DNA of 64,000 bases from positions 124,001-188,000 of the forward strand of contig NZ_PGFJ01000002.1 in assembly GCF_002797815.1 (NCBI RefSeq). Reading direction: 5' to 3'. This DNA comes from Mucilaginibacter auburnensis (GTDB taxonomy: Bacteria > Bacteroidota > Bacteroidia > Sphingobacteriales > Sphingobacteriaceae). This document shows positions 17,030-25,728 of the stretch, one piece after another (positions within the stretch are counted from its first letter, which is position 1; each line of letters starts with the position of its first letter). The notes beneath the pieces were generated by a model. The model was not told the DNA's origin. It did not search any database and saw only the letters and a program-made list of their open reading frames with translations. Made by a program: the position numbers and the translations under genes.

Positions 17030-17446
17030 ATGAAACGCACAGCAAAATCACACTGGGAAGGCACTATTAAAGAAGGTAAAGGCCGGTTAACTACCCAAAG
17101 CGAAATTTTAAACCACACCAACTACAGTTTTAAAACCCGTTTCACCGGCGAAGAAAAAGGCACCAATCCTGAAGAACTGTTAGCTGCAGCTCACGCAGGC
17201 TGTTTTACCATGGCTGTTAGTTTAGCCCTAACCGAAAAAGGACTGAATCCTGTATCATTAGATACTGAAGCAACCGTATCAATGGAAGGTTTTGACATCA
17301 CAGGCTCTCATCTTTCTATTACAGGCGCTGTTCCGGGTATTTCAGAAGCAGATTTTCAAGCCATCACCAAAATAGCTGAACAAAACTGTTTAATATCAAA
17401 AGCACTAAAAATTACTATCACCTCAGAGGCGCACCTGGTAGCTTAA
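17030..17446 (+). CDS. osmC: OsmC family peroxiredoxin-like protein
   Basis: A 138-residue OsmC/Ohr-family protein. Catalytic cysteines are the Cys in AAHAGCFTMAVS (about residue 63) and the Cys in AEQNCLISKAL (about 124), with the family GTNPEELLAAAHAG motif. Such proteins reduce organic or inorganic hydroperoxides. It follows the AraC gene and precedes a membrane-protein gene, suggesting a small peroxide-response unit. Confidence 0.93.
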   Translation: MKRTAKSHWEGTIKEGKGRLTTQSEILNHTNYSFKTRFTGEEKGTNPEELLAAAHAGCFTMAVSLALTEKGLNPVSLDTEATVSMEGFDITGSHLSITGAVPGISEADFQAITKIAEQNCLISKALKITITSEAHLVA

Positions 17447-17502
17447 TGCTGCCGGGGACCTCTCCCCTTATAAATCAACGTTAATTTTAAATCGTTATTA
17501 AA

Positions 17503-18015
17503 ATGAGCTTGACTAACTTAGGTATCTTGCATACCGTTATAGGCGTTGCAGCTATTGTTGCCGCTATTGTATCCTACATAAAATTCGGCAAGATAAATCT
17601 GGCGAACGGCAGCGGTAAAATATATTTCTACGGAACGGTTATCACATCGTTAACCGCTTTGGGTATATCAAAGTTGGGCGGTTTTAATGCCGGGCATGTT
17701 TTCGCATTATTTATCGTAGTTTTGGTAGCAGCAGCATACTGGCTTAACAAAACAAAAAAAGAAAACAACAAAGCCAGGCTGTTAGAGAACTTTCTGCTAT
17801 CATTTAGTTTTTTTCTATCGTGGGTACCTACGGTCAACGAAACTTTAACCCGCGTTCCGCTGGGCCAGCCGTTAGCTAAGGCACCAACCGACCCAATAAT
17901 TGCGAAAACACTGCTTGTATTTTTATTAATATTTATAACCGGTTCGGTTTACCAGTTTATTCAACAACGAAAAATCAATAATTCTACAGCTTTTGAGAAA
18001 GCATCAAAAGTATAA
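17503..18015 (+). CDS. Four-helix membrane protein, function unknown
   Basis: A 170-residue membrane protein with about four hydrophobic helices (residues 6-25, 42-60, 62-82, 132-152), a hydrophilic loop KTKKENNKARLLE and a basic C-terminus. It resembles DUF2306-type membrane proteins only loosely. Encoded 56 bases after osmC, so cotranscription is likely; ends in a terminator. Confidence 0.6.
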   Translation: MSLTNLGILHTVIGVAAIVAAIVSYIKFGKINLANGSGKIYFYGTVITSLTALGISKLGGFNAGHVFALFIVVLVAAAYWLNKTKKENNKARLLENFLLSFSFFLSWVPTVNETLTRVPLGQPLAKAPTDPIIAKTLLVFLLIFITGSVYQFIQQRKINNSTAFEKASKV

Positions 18016-18023
18016 ATAACAAA

Positions 18024-18052
18024 AAAGGGCCGGTTAAAAACCAGCCCTTTAC
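18024..18052. terminator. Bidirectional terminator hairpin
   Basis: AAAGGGC-CGGTT pairs with AACC-A-GCCCTTT (18024-18050) around an A-rich loop, with A and T tracts outside. Located between the convergent membrane-protein gene and the PQQ dehydrogenase gene. Confidence 0.85.
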
Positions 18053-18072
18053 TATTTAATTATTATTGCTTG

Positions 18073-20271
18073 TTACTTTTTCAATCTGTAAGTAATAATT
18101 GACCCGTTTGGATGTGTAGCGTCTGCTCCAATGGTAACGGCAATGTATTGGTTACCATCTTTACCTTTGTATATACTTGGTGTAGCGTTTGAAGAGGCTG
18201 GCATAACGGTTGACCAGATTACCTTACCGGTTTTAGAATCAAAAGCTCTTAACTTTTTGTCGCGGCCTCCACCCCAGAATACAATGTTACCGGCAGTTGA
18301 TACGGCGCCGGCGTTTCCGGTCAAACCTGTTTCAGGTTCGCCTGGTTTTTGGCGTGTTTCGTCATTACCGGCAGGTACGCGAAATAACTCTTTGCCTGTA
18401 GCTAAGTTAATTGCAACCAAATTTCCCCAGGGTGGTGTAAGGAACGGATTACCGTTCATATCAGATAACGCTCTGTAAGCTACAACGTTGGTATATCTAA
18501 CCTTTTGCGGTACAGGTTTGCCATCAGAAGCGGTTGTTGTTTTAGTATCATTTCCTGTTACGTATGAGAGTATAGCTGCCTCTTTTGCCTTATCATTAAT
18601 AACAGAAGCAAAACCAGGCATTTTACCACCACCAACTTTTATTTTGGCAATGATCTGCGCGTCGGTTAAACGTTTCTGAACATTTAATAACGACGGATAG
18701 CTTTGCTCGTCGCCTAATTTATCGGCACCATGGCAGGCCACGCAGTAAGTTGTATAAATACCTTTACCCACCTCAAAGTCGGTTTGGTTGGCTACCACAC
18801 GGTTCTCTAACTTCTGCATTTTGATGATCTCCGGCGCTTCATTTGTTTTTATGTAAATGATGTTGGTGCGCGGGTCAAACGAACCACCACCCCAATCAGC
18901 ACCACCGTTTGAGCCCGGGCTGTGGAATGTTCCTTTAACAGAAGGCGGTGTGAATATACCTTCATAACGCAGGCTCTTGAATAACCTCACTGAAGAATCG
19001 TGCGCAGCTTGCGAGAAGTTGCTGATGTCTTTCTCGCTAATGATCTGGCGCGAAAAAGGCTTAGGCAATACTGGTATTGGCTGAGTTGGTGAAGTAACCT
19101 CGCCCGGAATGTCGGATTTCGGCATAGGTGTTTCTTTAATAGGGAACAGCGGTTTACCTGTTACACGATCAAGCACATAAGTAAAACCACTTTTGCTTAA
19201 TTGTACAACGGCATCTCTTTTTACGCCATTTTTGGTGATAGTAACCAAATTTGGCGGCGAGGTAAGATCCCAATCCCACAAATCGTGGTGAATGGTTTGA
19301 AAGTGCCAGATGTATTTACCGGTTTTAGCGTTCAAAGCAACAACGCAATCAGCAAACAGGTTGTCGCCCTTACGGTCAACACCGTAAAAGTCATATGATG
19401 TTCCGCCTGTTGCAATAAACACCATGCCGCGTTTTTTGTCAACACTTAGGCCGGCCCAGTCATTAGCGCCGCCAAATTCTTTCCAGGCATCTTTAGGCCA
19501 TGTTTTGTAACCAAACTCTCCCGGTAGCGGAATGGTATGGAAGGTCCATGTCAACTTACCTGTAATAACATTGTACGCGCGGATATAACCCGGTGCAGCG
19601 CCGTAGCTTTCGTCAACCCTGCCACCCATTATGATCAGGTCGCCATAAATTGCGCCCGGAGATGAAGACCCAGCCGCCGCAATAGTTTTAGGGTCATCGC
19701 GCAAACCTACGCGTAGGTCAACTTTACCACCATCGGCAAAGGTTTTTATCATCTCGCCGTTTGTAGCGTTAATAGCTACCAAATTATTACCAATGGCGGC
19801 TAAAATGCGTTTGTCGCTTCCTTTTTCCCAATAAGTAACACCCCTGGAAACACCGCCGCCTAAATTGGCAACAGATGGATCAAACTCCCACATTTGCTCG
19901 CCTGTAGTTGAGTTTATAGCGTAAATTTTGCCACGACCCAGTATTGAATACATAGTGCCATCAACAATAATTGGATTTGACTGACTGCCGCCACCCCCAA
20001 AGCCACGGCCCGGTGCTGCACCGGCCGCTGCAGGAACAGATCCCGGCCCAAATTGCCAGGCTACCTCTAAGTTTTGTACGTTATCTTTATTGATCTGTGA
20101 TAACGGTGAATAGGCATTAGTTTCGGAATTACCACGATATGACGACCATATGCGGTCATCATTAATGGCTACATAAGCCGAATAAGATAATGCTATAACA
20201 CCTAATGCAGCAAACTGATAACCTCGTTTGTGTTTAAATGATGATAACAACTTTTTAAAAGAAGGATTCAT
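18073..20271 (-). CDS. PQQ-dependent dehydrogenase with internal cytochrome c domain
   Basis: A 732-residue quinoprotein. One N-terminal membrane anchor/signal (FAALGVIALSYSAYVAI) is followed by a PQQ beta-propeller (SYRGNSETNAYSPLSQIN, YAINSTTGEQMWEF, QTIHHDLWDWDLTSPPNLV with tryptophan-docking motifs). A c-type cytochrome module with CVACH (about residue 510) is inserted before the last propeller blades (VAINLATGKELF, RAFDSKTGKVIWST). It should oxidise an alcohol or sugar in the periplasm and pass electrons to the heme. This resembles quinoprotein glucose dehydrogenases; the substrate cannot be read. No PQQ synthesis genes are in the window, so PQQ may be scavenged. Confidence 0.9.
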   Translation of the reverse strand: MNPSFKKLLSSFKHKRGYQFAALGVIALSYSAYVAINDDRIWSSYRGNSETNAYSPLSQINKDNVQNLEVAWQFGPGSVPAAAGAAPGRGFGGGGSQSNPIIVDGTMYSILGRGKIYAINSTTGEQMWEFDPSVANLGGGVSRGVTYWEKGSDKRILAAIGNNLVAINATNGEMIKTFADGGKVDLRVGLRDDPKTIAAAGSSSPGAIYGDLIIMGGRVDESYGAAPGYIRAYNVITGKLTWTFHTIPLPGEFGYKTWPKDAWKEFGGANDWAGLSVDKKRGMVFIATGGTSYDFYGVDRKGDNLFADCVVALNAKTGKYIWHFQTIHHDLWDWDLTSPPNLVTITKNGVKRDAVVQLSKSGFTYVLDRVTGKPLFPIKETPMPKSDIPGEVTSPTQPIPVLPKPFSRQIISEKDISNFSQAAHDSSVRLFKSLRYEGIFTPPSVKGTFHSPGSNGGADWGGGSFDPRTNIIYIKTNEAPEIIKMQKLENRVVANQTDFEVGKGIYTTYCVACHGADKLGDEQSYPSLLNVQKRLTDAQIIAKIKVGGGKMPGFASVINDKAKEAAILSYVTGNDTKTTTASDGKPVPQKVRYTNVVAYRALSDMNGNPFLTPPWGNLVAINLATGKELFRVPAGNDETRQKPGEPETGLTGNAGAVSTAGNIVFWGGGRDKKLRAFDSKTGKVIWSTVMPASSNATPSIYKGKDGNQYIAVTIGADATHPNGSIITYRLKK

Positions 20272-20649
20272 TATATATAATTGGTTTTAATCTTCGTTCA
20301 AGGTCAATTTTGGGCTGGTTTTATGCCGCCTAAATTTCAGCACGCTATTATAAGGCTTTTCTGCAAAATATTTATGTAAAATATATAGTGCAGATTGTAA
20401 AATGGGCCAATAGTTTAAAGCGTGCTATCTAATAAGTTAGGGAGTTTTAAATGGCGCCTTTTCCCTAGTAGTATTTTGTATGTAATGGATTTATTACGGA
20501 GAAGTATTGAGCAAGACATAGAATTTATTTGTGTTTAAGCGTCGCGTCTCTGTACATACAGAGTTGACGGACGTGTATTATATTATTACTTTTAGTAAAT
20601 AAACCTTTGTCATTACCAACAGACAAAACATAAACGCTATCACTAATAA
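20272..20649. other. Divergent intergenic region with a small palindrome
   Basis: 378 bases between the PQQ dehydrogenase gene and the next plus-strand gene. It contains the perfect palindrome CTCTGT-ACAT-ACAGAG at 20548-20563, flanked by CGTC and GACG; this could be an operator or RNA hairpin. No tRNA or other gene is visible. Confidence 0.5.
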
Positions 20650-21774
20650 ATGAAGAAGAAAATACTGATATGGTATTTGTTTACCGCTATTCTACTTATA
20701 TCAACAATTGTTAACGCGCAATCAGTAAGAGGTAAAGTGGTAGATGCTACCACGGGCAATCCTATTCCTAATGCCAGTATTTATTTAAGCGGCTTATCAA
20801 AAGGTACCACTTCAAATGTACAGGGCGAGTTTGTATTTTATACCAATGAGACCAAAACACCATTGATTATAAGCAGCCTCGGTTATCAACCAGACACGAT
20901 AGTTAATTACAATGGCAAAACCTTAACTGTGGTATTAAGCCCGCGTGCCCGGGCTTTGCGCGAAGTGACTGTTGGAACTATTATAACGACCCGCGAAAAG
21001 CAGATGAAAGTATTTTTAACCCAATTCATCGGTTCGCGCAACAAAGACTGTGTTATAAGCAATCCCGATGATATCAATTTCACTTACAATAAAAAAACAC
21101 AAACATTAGAGGCTACTGTAAACCAACCTTTAATAATTCACAATAAAAAACTCGGTTATAAGATCACTTACTATTTGTCAGGTTTTTCGTACGCGCCCCA
21201 GCCAACATTGTACGATTGGGAACCATATCGTAACATGCAAACATCATACAAGGGTAATTATGTTTTTGAGGAGGACACATTGGGACTTACGCCCGGTGAG
21301 ATGAAAAAGATTCACAAAGCCCGAGATAAGGCCTACTATGGGTCGAGAATGCATTTTATACGTTTAGTATTGGAGGGGATGACTTGGGGGAAGAATTGGG
21401 CTAACGATAGGAAAAAAACCAAATTTGATTACGGCTTCAATAATATTAATTTCAATTACGACCAGCAAAAGTTCAATTTTATTTTTAACAATATAAGAGC
21501 GAATAAGGAAGATCTGTTAAACAACATCATCGTACATAATCAGGGGATGTATTATTCGGGCAGACCTTTTGCAATGCTTTCATATAATGGCGGTGTGTTT
21601 GATTCATGGGTAACCTTTCAAAGCGGAGAAATAACGCTTAAAAGGCCAACTGATGCAGTGGCTTTAACTCCTGACAGTTACAACGAAAGTAACCTGATAT
21701 GGAGCGGTAAAATGGCGGAGCAAAGGGTAAATGAGTTATTGCCACTTGATTTTGAGCCCTCGGAAGCGCGCTAA
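20650..21774 (+). CDS. CarboxypepD_reg-like domain protein
   Basis: A 374-residue secreted or outer-membrane-associated protein: signal peptide (FTAILLISTIVNAQS), then a carboxypeptidase-regulatory-like beta-sandwich (VRGKVVDATTGNPIPNASIYLSG, residues 24-95) as in the N-terminus of many TonB receptors. The rest (residues 105-374) has no recognised domain, is rich in Asn/Tyr/Lys and may form a beta-structured body. Common Bacteroidota family of unknown role. Monocistronic. Confidence 0.8.
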   Translation: MKKKILIWYLFTAILLISTIVNAQSVRGKVVDATTGNPIPNASIYLSGLSKGTTSNVQGEFVFYTNETKTPLIISSLGYQPDTIVNYNGKTLTVVLSPRARALREVTVGTIITTREKQMKVFLTQFIGSRNKDCVISNPDDINFTYNKKTQTLEATVNQPLIIHNKKLGYKITYYLSGFSYAPQPTLYDWEPYRNMQTSYKGNYVFEEDTLGLTPGEMKKIHKARDKAYYGSRMHFIRLVLEGMTWGKNWANDRKKTKFDYGFNNINFNYDQQKFNFIFNNIRANKEDLLNNIIVHNQGMYYSGRPFAMLSYNGGVFDSWVTFQSGEITLKRPTDAVALTPDSYNESNLIWSGKMAEQRVNELLPLDFEPSEAR

Positions 21775-21985
21775 AAAAACACGTGCAAGCTTGGTTTAAA
21801 TACCGATTTCGCTCTTAACTTAAAAGAAAGTTATATTATTTATCAAGTATTTACACTATTCATATAATCTAAAACTTTATATATTGTTTTAACAATACAA
21901 GAACGCCCACAAAATATTATCTACGTCCAACCGTCACCCAAAAGCCACTAATCACCAATCAACTCATCTCTAATCAACTAATTAT

Positions 21986-21993
21986 TATCTTTG
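21986..21993 (+). promoter_or_regulatory. Putative -7 promoter box immediately before mnmA
   Basis: TATCTTTG is an exact TAnnTTTG match ending 8 bases before the mnmA ATG (22001). A transcript starting four to seven bases downstream would carry almost no 5' leader. No clear -33 TTG is present. Confidence 0.45.
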
Positions 21994-22000
21994 CAAAATA

Positions 22001-23089
22001 ATGAGTAAGCACGGACGTATTTTGGTGGCCATGAGCGGCGGGGTTGATAGCTCGGTAGCAGCGGTTATGCTACACGAGCAGGGTTATGAGGTGATTGGCC
22101 TCACCATGAAAACATGGGACTATGCTTCTGCCGGCGGCAGCTCAAAAGAAACCGGATGCTGCAGTCTGGACAGCATTAATGATGCCCGCACATTGGCTGT
22201 TGGTTATGGCTTTCCGCATTATATACTGGATATCCGCAACGAGTTTGGCGATTTTGTTATAGACAACTTCGTTGACGAATATCTGGCCGGCCGCACCCCC
22301 AACCCATGTGTATTGTGCAATACCTACATCAAATGGGAGGCGCTTTTAAAACGTGCCGATAAGTTAGATTGCGAGTTCATAGCTACAGGCCACTACGCCA
22401 ACATACGCCTACAGGATAATGGCAGGTACGTTATTTCAAAAGGCAAAGACGAGAACAAAGATCAATCATACGTACTATGGGGCGTTTCGCAGGAAAATTT
22501 AGCGCGCACGAAATTTCCGTTAGGCAGTTTCTCCAAACCAGAGATACGGCAAATGGCATTAGATATGGGTCAGATCGAGTTGGCTGGTAAAAGCGAAAGC
22601 TACGAGATCTGCTTTGTGCCTGATAATGACTATAGAGCCTTTCTACGCCACAAAGTACCTACCTTAGAGGAAAAGGTAGCGGGCGGTAATTTTGTTTTAA
22701 CAGACGGAACTATTGTGGGCAAACACCAGGGTTACCCTTTTTATACCATTGGCCAACGCCGCGGTTTAGGCATAGCCTTAGGTCAGCCTATGTTTGTTAC
22801 TCGCATTGATGCTGCAACTAACACCGTTGTATTAGGTACCGAAGAAGAATTGCACCGCAAACAGGCTTGGGTTAAAAATCTTAACCTGATAAAATACGAA
22901 AGCATTACAGAGCCAATTGAAGCAGTTACCAAAATACGCTACAAAGATGCCGGCGCACAAAGCCACATAGTGCAAATGGGCGAACATATGAAAGTTGATT
23001 TCGCGCATATGGTATCAGGTGTTGCGCCTGGGCAATCGGCTGTTTTTTACGAAGGCAACGACCTTTTAGGTGGTGGTTTTTTAATGTAG
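22001..23089 (+). CDS. mnmA: tRNA-specific 2-thiouridylase MnmA
   Basis: A 362-residue ATP-dependent enzyme making 2-thiouridine at position 34 of tRNA-Lys, -Glu and -Gln. The PP-loop is SGGVDSS (residues 12-18). The catalytic cysteines are Cys106 (VLCN) and Cys204 (YEICFVPD), matching the C102/C199 pair of E. coli, so the persulfide relay is intact. Length normal. ATG at 22001 directly after a -7 box. Confidence 0.97.
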   Translation: MSKHGRILVAMSGGVDSSVAAVMLHEQGYEVIGLTMKTWDYASAGGSSKETGCCSLDSINDARTLAVGYGFPHYILDIRNEFGDFVIDNFVDEYLAGRTPNPCVLCNTYIKWEALLKRADKLDCEFIATGHYANIRLQDNGRYVISKGKDENKDQSYVLWGVSQENLARTKFPLGSFSKPEIRQMALDMGQIELAGKSESYEICFVPDNDYRAFLRHKVPTLEEKVAGGNFVLTDGTIVGKHQGYPFYTIGQRRGLGIALGQPMFVTRIDAATNTVVLGTEEELHRKQAWVKNLNLIKYESITEPIEAVTKIRYKDAGAQSHIVQMGEHMKVDFAHMVSGVAPGQSAVFYEGNDLLGGGFLM

Positions 23090-23206
23090 CGTGTTAATAC
23101 CTGCATTCCGTTGCGATTTTTCTATTATTCATTGTTAATAATTAGAAAAATTGCTTCCTTTTTTCCAATTATTTAACACTTTTTCAAAATAAAACCGCGA
23201 AACAAA

Positions 23207-23237
23207 TTTGTGTTTCGGGTTCTTTATGTTTTATTTG
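23207..23237 (+). promoter_or_regulatory. Putative topA promoter
   Basis: TTTG (23207-23210), a 19-base spacer and TTTATTTG (23230-23237, 7 of 8 to TAnnTTTG) form a typical Bacteroidota promoter. Start codon at 23256. Confidence 0.6.
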
Positions 23238-23255
23238 CAAAAAAACTATTGCTGA

Positions 23256-25601
23256 ATGGCTAAAAATTTACTCATCGTAGAATCTCCGGCGAAAGCCAAA
23301 ACCATTGAAGGATACCTTGGTAAAGACTTCACTGTTAAGTCGAGTTATGGCCATATCCGTGATCTGGTAAAATCTGAAGATGCTATTGACGTAGCCAATA
23401 AATTTAAACAGAAATATGAGGTGCCTGCCGATAAAAAACAGGTAGTTAGTGAGTTAAAGAAATTAGCTAAGGAGGCCGATACGGTTTGGCTGGCATCGGA
23501 CGAGGACCGCGAGGGAGAAGCCATATCATGGCACTTGTTTGATACCCTGAATCTGAAAGATGAGAATACTAAGCGTATTGTATTCCACGAGATCACCAAG
23601 CCGGCCATTCTTAAAGCAATAGAAAATCCGCGTAAAATAAATTACGACCTGGTAAACGCGCAACAGGCACGTCGCGTTTTAGACAGGTTGGTAGGTTTCG
23701 AACTATCTCCTGTTCTTTGGAAGAAAGTAAAACCATCATTGTCTGCCGGGCGTGTGCAATCAGTTGCGGTACGTTTGATTGTTGACCGGGAGCGCGAGAT
23801 CAACAAGTTCAACTCTGAAGCTGCCTATCGTGTTGTAGCCATATTTGGCAAGGGTAAACAAGCATTCAAAGCCGAACTTGGCGAGCGCTTTGTTAAAAAG
23901 GAAGATGCAGAAGCCTTTTTAAAAGATTGTGTTGACGCTATTTTTAATGTAAATAGTTTAGAAACCCGTCCCGCTAAGCGCTCACCGGCAGCTCCGTTCA
24001 CCACTTCAACCTTGCAACAAGAGGCCAGTCGTAAGTTGGGTTTTTCGGTTTCCCGCACTATGCAGGTAGCACAAAAGCTATATGAATCAGGACACATCAC
24101 ATACATGCGTACCGATAGTGTCAATTTATCTGACACCGCTTTAAACGCAGCATCACAGGAGATTATGAGTGCTTACGGCGATAAGTACTATCATCGTCGC
24201 ACTTTCAAAACCAAAAGCGCAGGAGCACAGGAAGCACACGAGGCCATACGCCCTACTTATTTTAACAATCACACTATTGAAGGCGACGGTTCTGAAAAAC
24301 GTTTGTACGAACTGATTTGGAAACGCGCCATAGCATCGCAAATGAGCGAAGCGGCTTTTGAGAAAACTACCGCTAAAATTGGCATATCAACCCGCAAAGA
24401 AGAACTGACAGCTAACGGCGAGGTTATGAAGTTTGACGGCTTCCTGAAAGTTTATCTGGAATCAAACGACGAGGAAGAGGATAACCAGCAGGACGATGAC
24501 AACACCATGCTGCCGCCTTTAAGCAAGGGCCAGCAATTGGATCTGCAGGAAATGACTGCTACCGAGCGTTTCTCTCGTCCACCGTCACGTTACACGGAGG
24601 CCAGCTTAGTTAAAAAGTTGGAGGAACTCGGTATTGGTCGTCCGTCAACTTATGCGCCTACCATCTCTACCATACAAAACCGTGGTTATGTAGTTAAAGA
24701 GGAACGTGAGGGTAAACAGCGTAATTTCAGTGTGTTAACCCTTAAAGATAAAAGCATTAATAAAGAGCAGCGCACCGAGACAACGGGTGCCGAAAAAGGC
24801 AAACTCTCTCCTACAGATATTGGTGCTGTAGTAAACGACTTTTTAGTTCAGCACTTTAAAGGTATAGTAGATTTTAACTTCACCGCCAAGGTTGAAAAGC
24901 AATTTGACGAGATAGCGCAAGGCTTAGAAGAGTGGACAAAAATGCTTGATGTATTTTATAAATCTTTTCACAAAGATGTAGAAAATACCATCCAAACGGC
25001 TGATAAAGCTACAGGTGAGCGCGAGTTAGGTGTACACCCCGAAACCGGCGAAAAGATTTCTGTACGTATAGGCCGTTACGGGCCATTTGTGCAGATTGGC
25101 GAAAATGCCGGCGATGATAAGGATTACAAACCACAGTACGCCAGTTTACGTACAGGACAAAGCATAGAGACGATTTCATTAGAAGAGGCCTTAGAACTGT
25201 TTAAATTACCTAAACAAGTTGGTGAGTTTGAAGGCAAGGTAATGAAAGTTGCCATAGGCAGATTTGGCCCCTACATAAGCCATAACAGCGCTTTTGTATC
25301 TTTGCCAAAAGAAATAGATCCGCTGGATGTTACTGAAGAACAGGCCATTGAGCTGATATTAGCTAAACGCAAAAAAGATGCGGAGAAGCTGATTAAAGTA
25401 TTCGATGAGGATCCGACTGTAAAAATCCTAAACGGACGTTGGGGGCCGTATATTGAATTTGGCAAACAAAATGTTAAAATACCAAAGGGCAAAGAACCTC
25501 TTGAACTTACTTACGAGGAATGTAAAGCCTTAGCTGAGGCCGACAGCAAAGCGCCCAAAAAAGGTGGTGGCAGGTTTCAAAAAAAGGGCGCAAAAAAATA
25601 A
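23256..25601 (+). CDS. topA: DNA topoisomerase I (type IA)
   Basis: A 781-residue enzyme that relaxes negative supercoils. Toprim domain with DEDREGE (residues 82-88), active-site Tyr283 (TYMRTDS), and the usual core motifs (SAGRVQSVAVRLIVDRE). The C-terminus has three glycine-rich topo repeats without zinc cysteines (RIGRYGPFVQIG, KVAIGRFGPYISH, NGRWGPYIEFG) and a Lys-rich tail, the usual layout in Bacteroidota. Full length. Confidence 0.97.
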   Translation: MAKNLLIVESPAKAKTIEGYLGKDFTVKSSYGHIRDLVKSEDAIDVANKFKQKYEVPADKKQVVSELKKLAKEADTVWLASDEDREGEAISWHLFDTLNLKDENTKRIVFHEITKPAILKAIENPRKINYDLVNAQQARRVLDRLVGFELSPVLWKKVKPSLSAGRVQSVAVRLIVDREREINKFNSEAAYRVVAIFGKGKQAFKAELGERFVKKEDAEAFLKDCVDAIFNVNSLETRPAKRSPAAPFTTSTLQQEASRKLGFSVSRTMQVAQKLYESGHITYMRTDSVNLSDTALNAASQEIMSAYGDKYYHRRTFKTKSAGAQEAHEAIRPTYFNNHTIEGDGSEKRLYELIWKRAIASQMSEAAFEKTTAKIGISTRKEELTANGEVMKFDGFLKVYLESNDEEEDNQQDDDNTMLPPLSKGQQLDLQEMTATERFSRPPSRYTEASLVKKLEELGIGRPSTYAPTISTIQNRGYVVKEEREGKQRNFSVLTLKDKSINKEQRTETTGAEKGKLSPTDIGAVVNDFLVQHFKGIVDFNFTAKVEKQFDEIAQGLEEWTKMLDVFYKSFHKDVENTIQTADKATGERELGVHPETGEKISVRIGRYGPFVQIGENAGDDKDYKPQYASLRTGQSIETISLEEALELFKLPKQVGEFEGKVMKVAIGRFGPYISHNSAFVSLPKEIDPLDVTEEQAIELILAKRKKDAEKLIKVFDEDPTVKILNGRWGPYIEFGKQNVKIPKGKEPLELTYEECKALAEADSKAPKKGGGRFQKKGAKK

Positions 25602-25631
25602 TAATAAAGTGGTGTAAATCACCATTTTCTA

Positions 25632-25671
25632 TTTGTGTTGAAGCTAAAATTAAGTATCTTTGCTTCAACAC
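25632..25671 (+). promoter_or_regulatory. Promoter overlapped by a perfect inverted repeat (adhesin gene)
   Basis: TTTG at 25632-25635 and TATCTTTG at 25655-25662 with a 19-base spacer fit the Bacteroidota promoter consensus upstream of the adhesin gene (25729). A perfect 10-bp inverted repeat, GTGTTGAAGC (25635-25644) and GCTTCAACAC (25662-25671), spans both boxes. Confidence 0.55.
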
Positions 25672-25728
25672 CTAAGAATTACAGCGCATTGGAAGTGAGC
25701 ATTAATTTTTTAATGCTTTATCACATTG

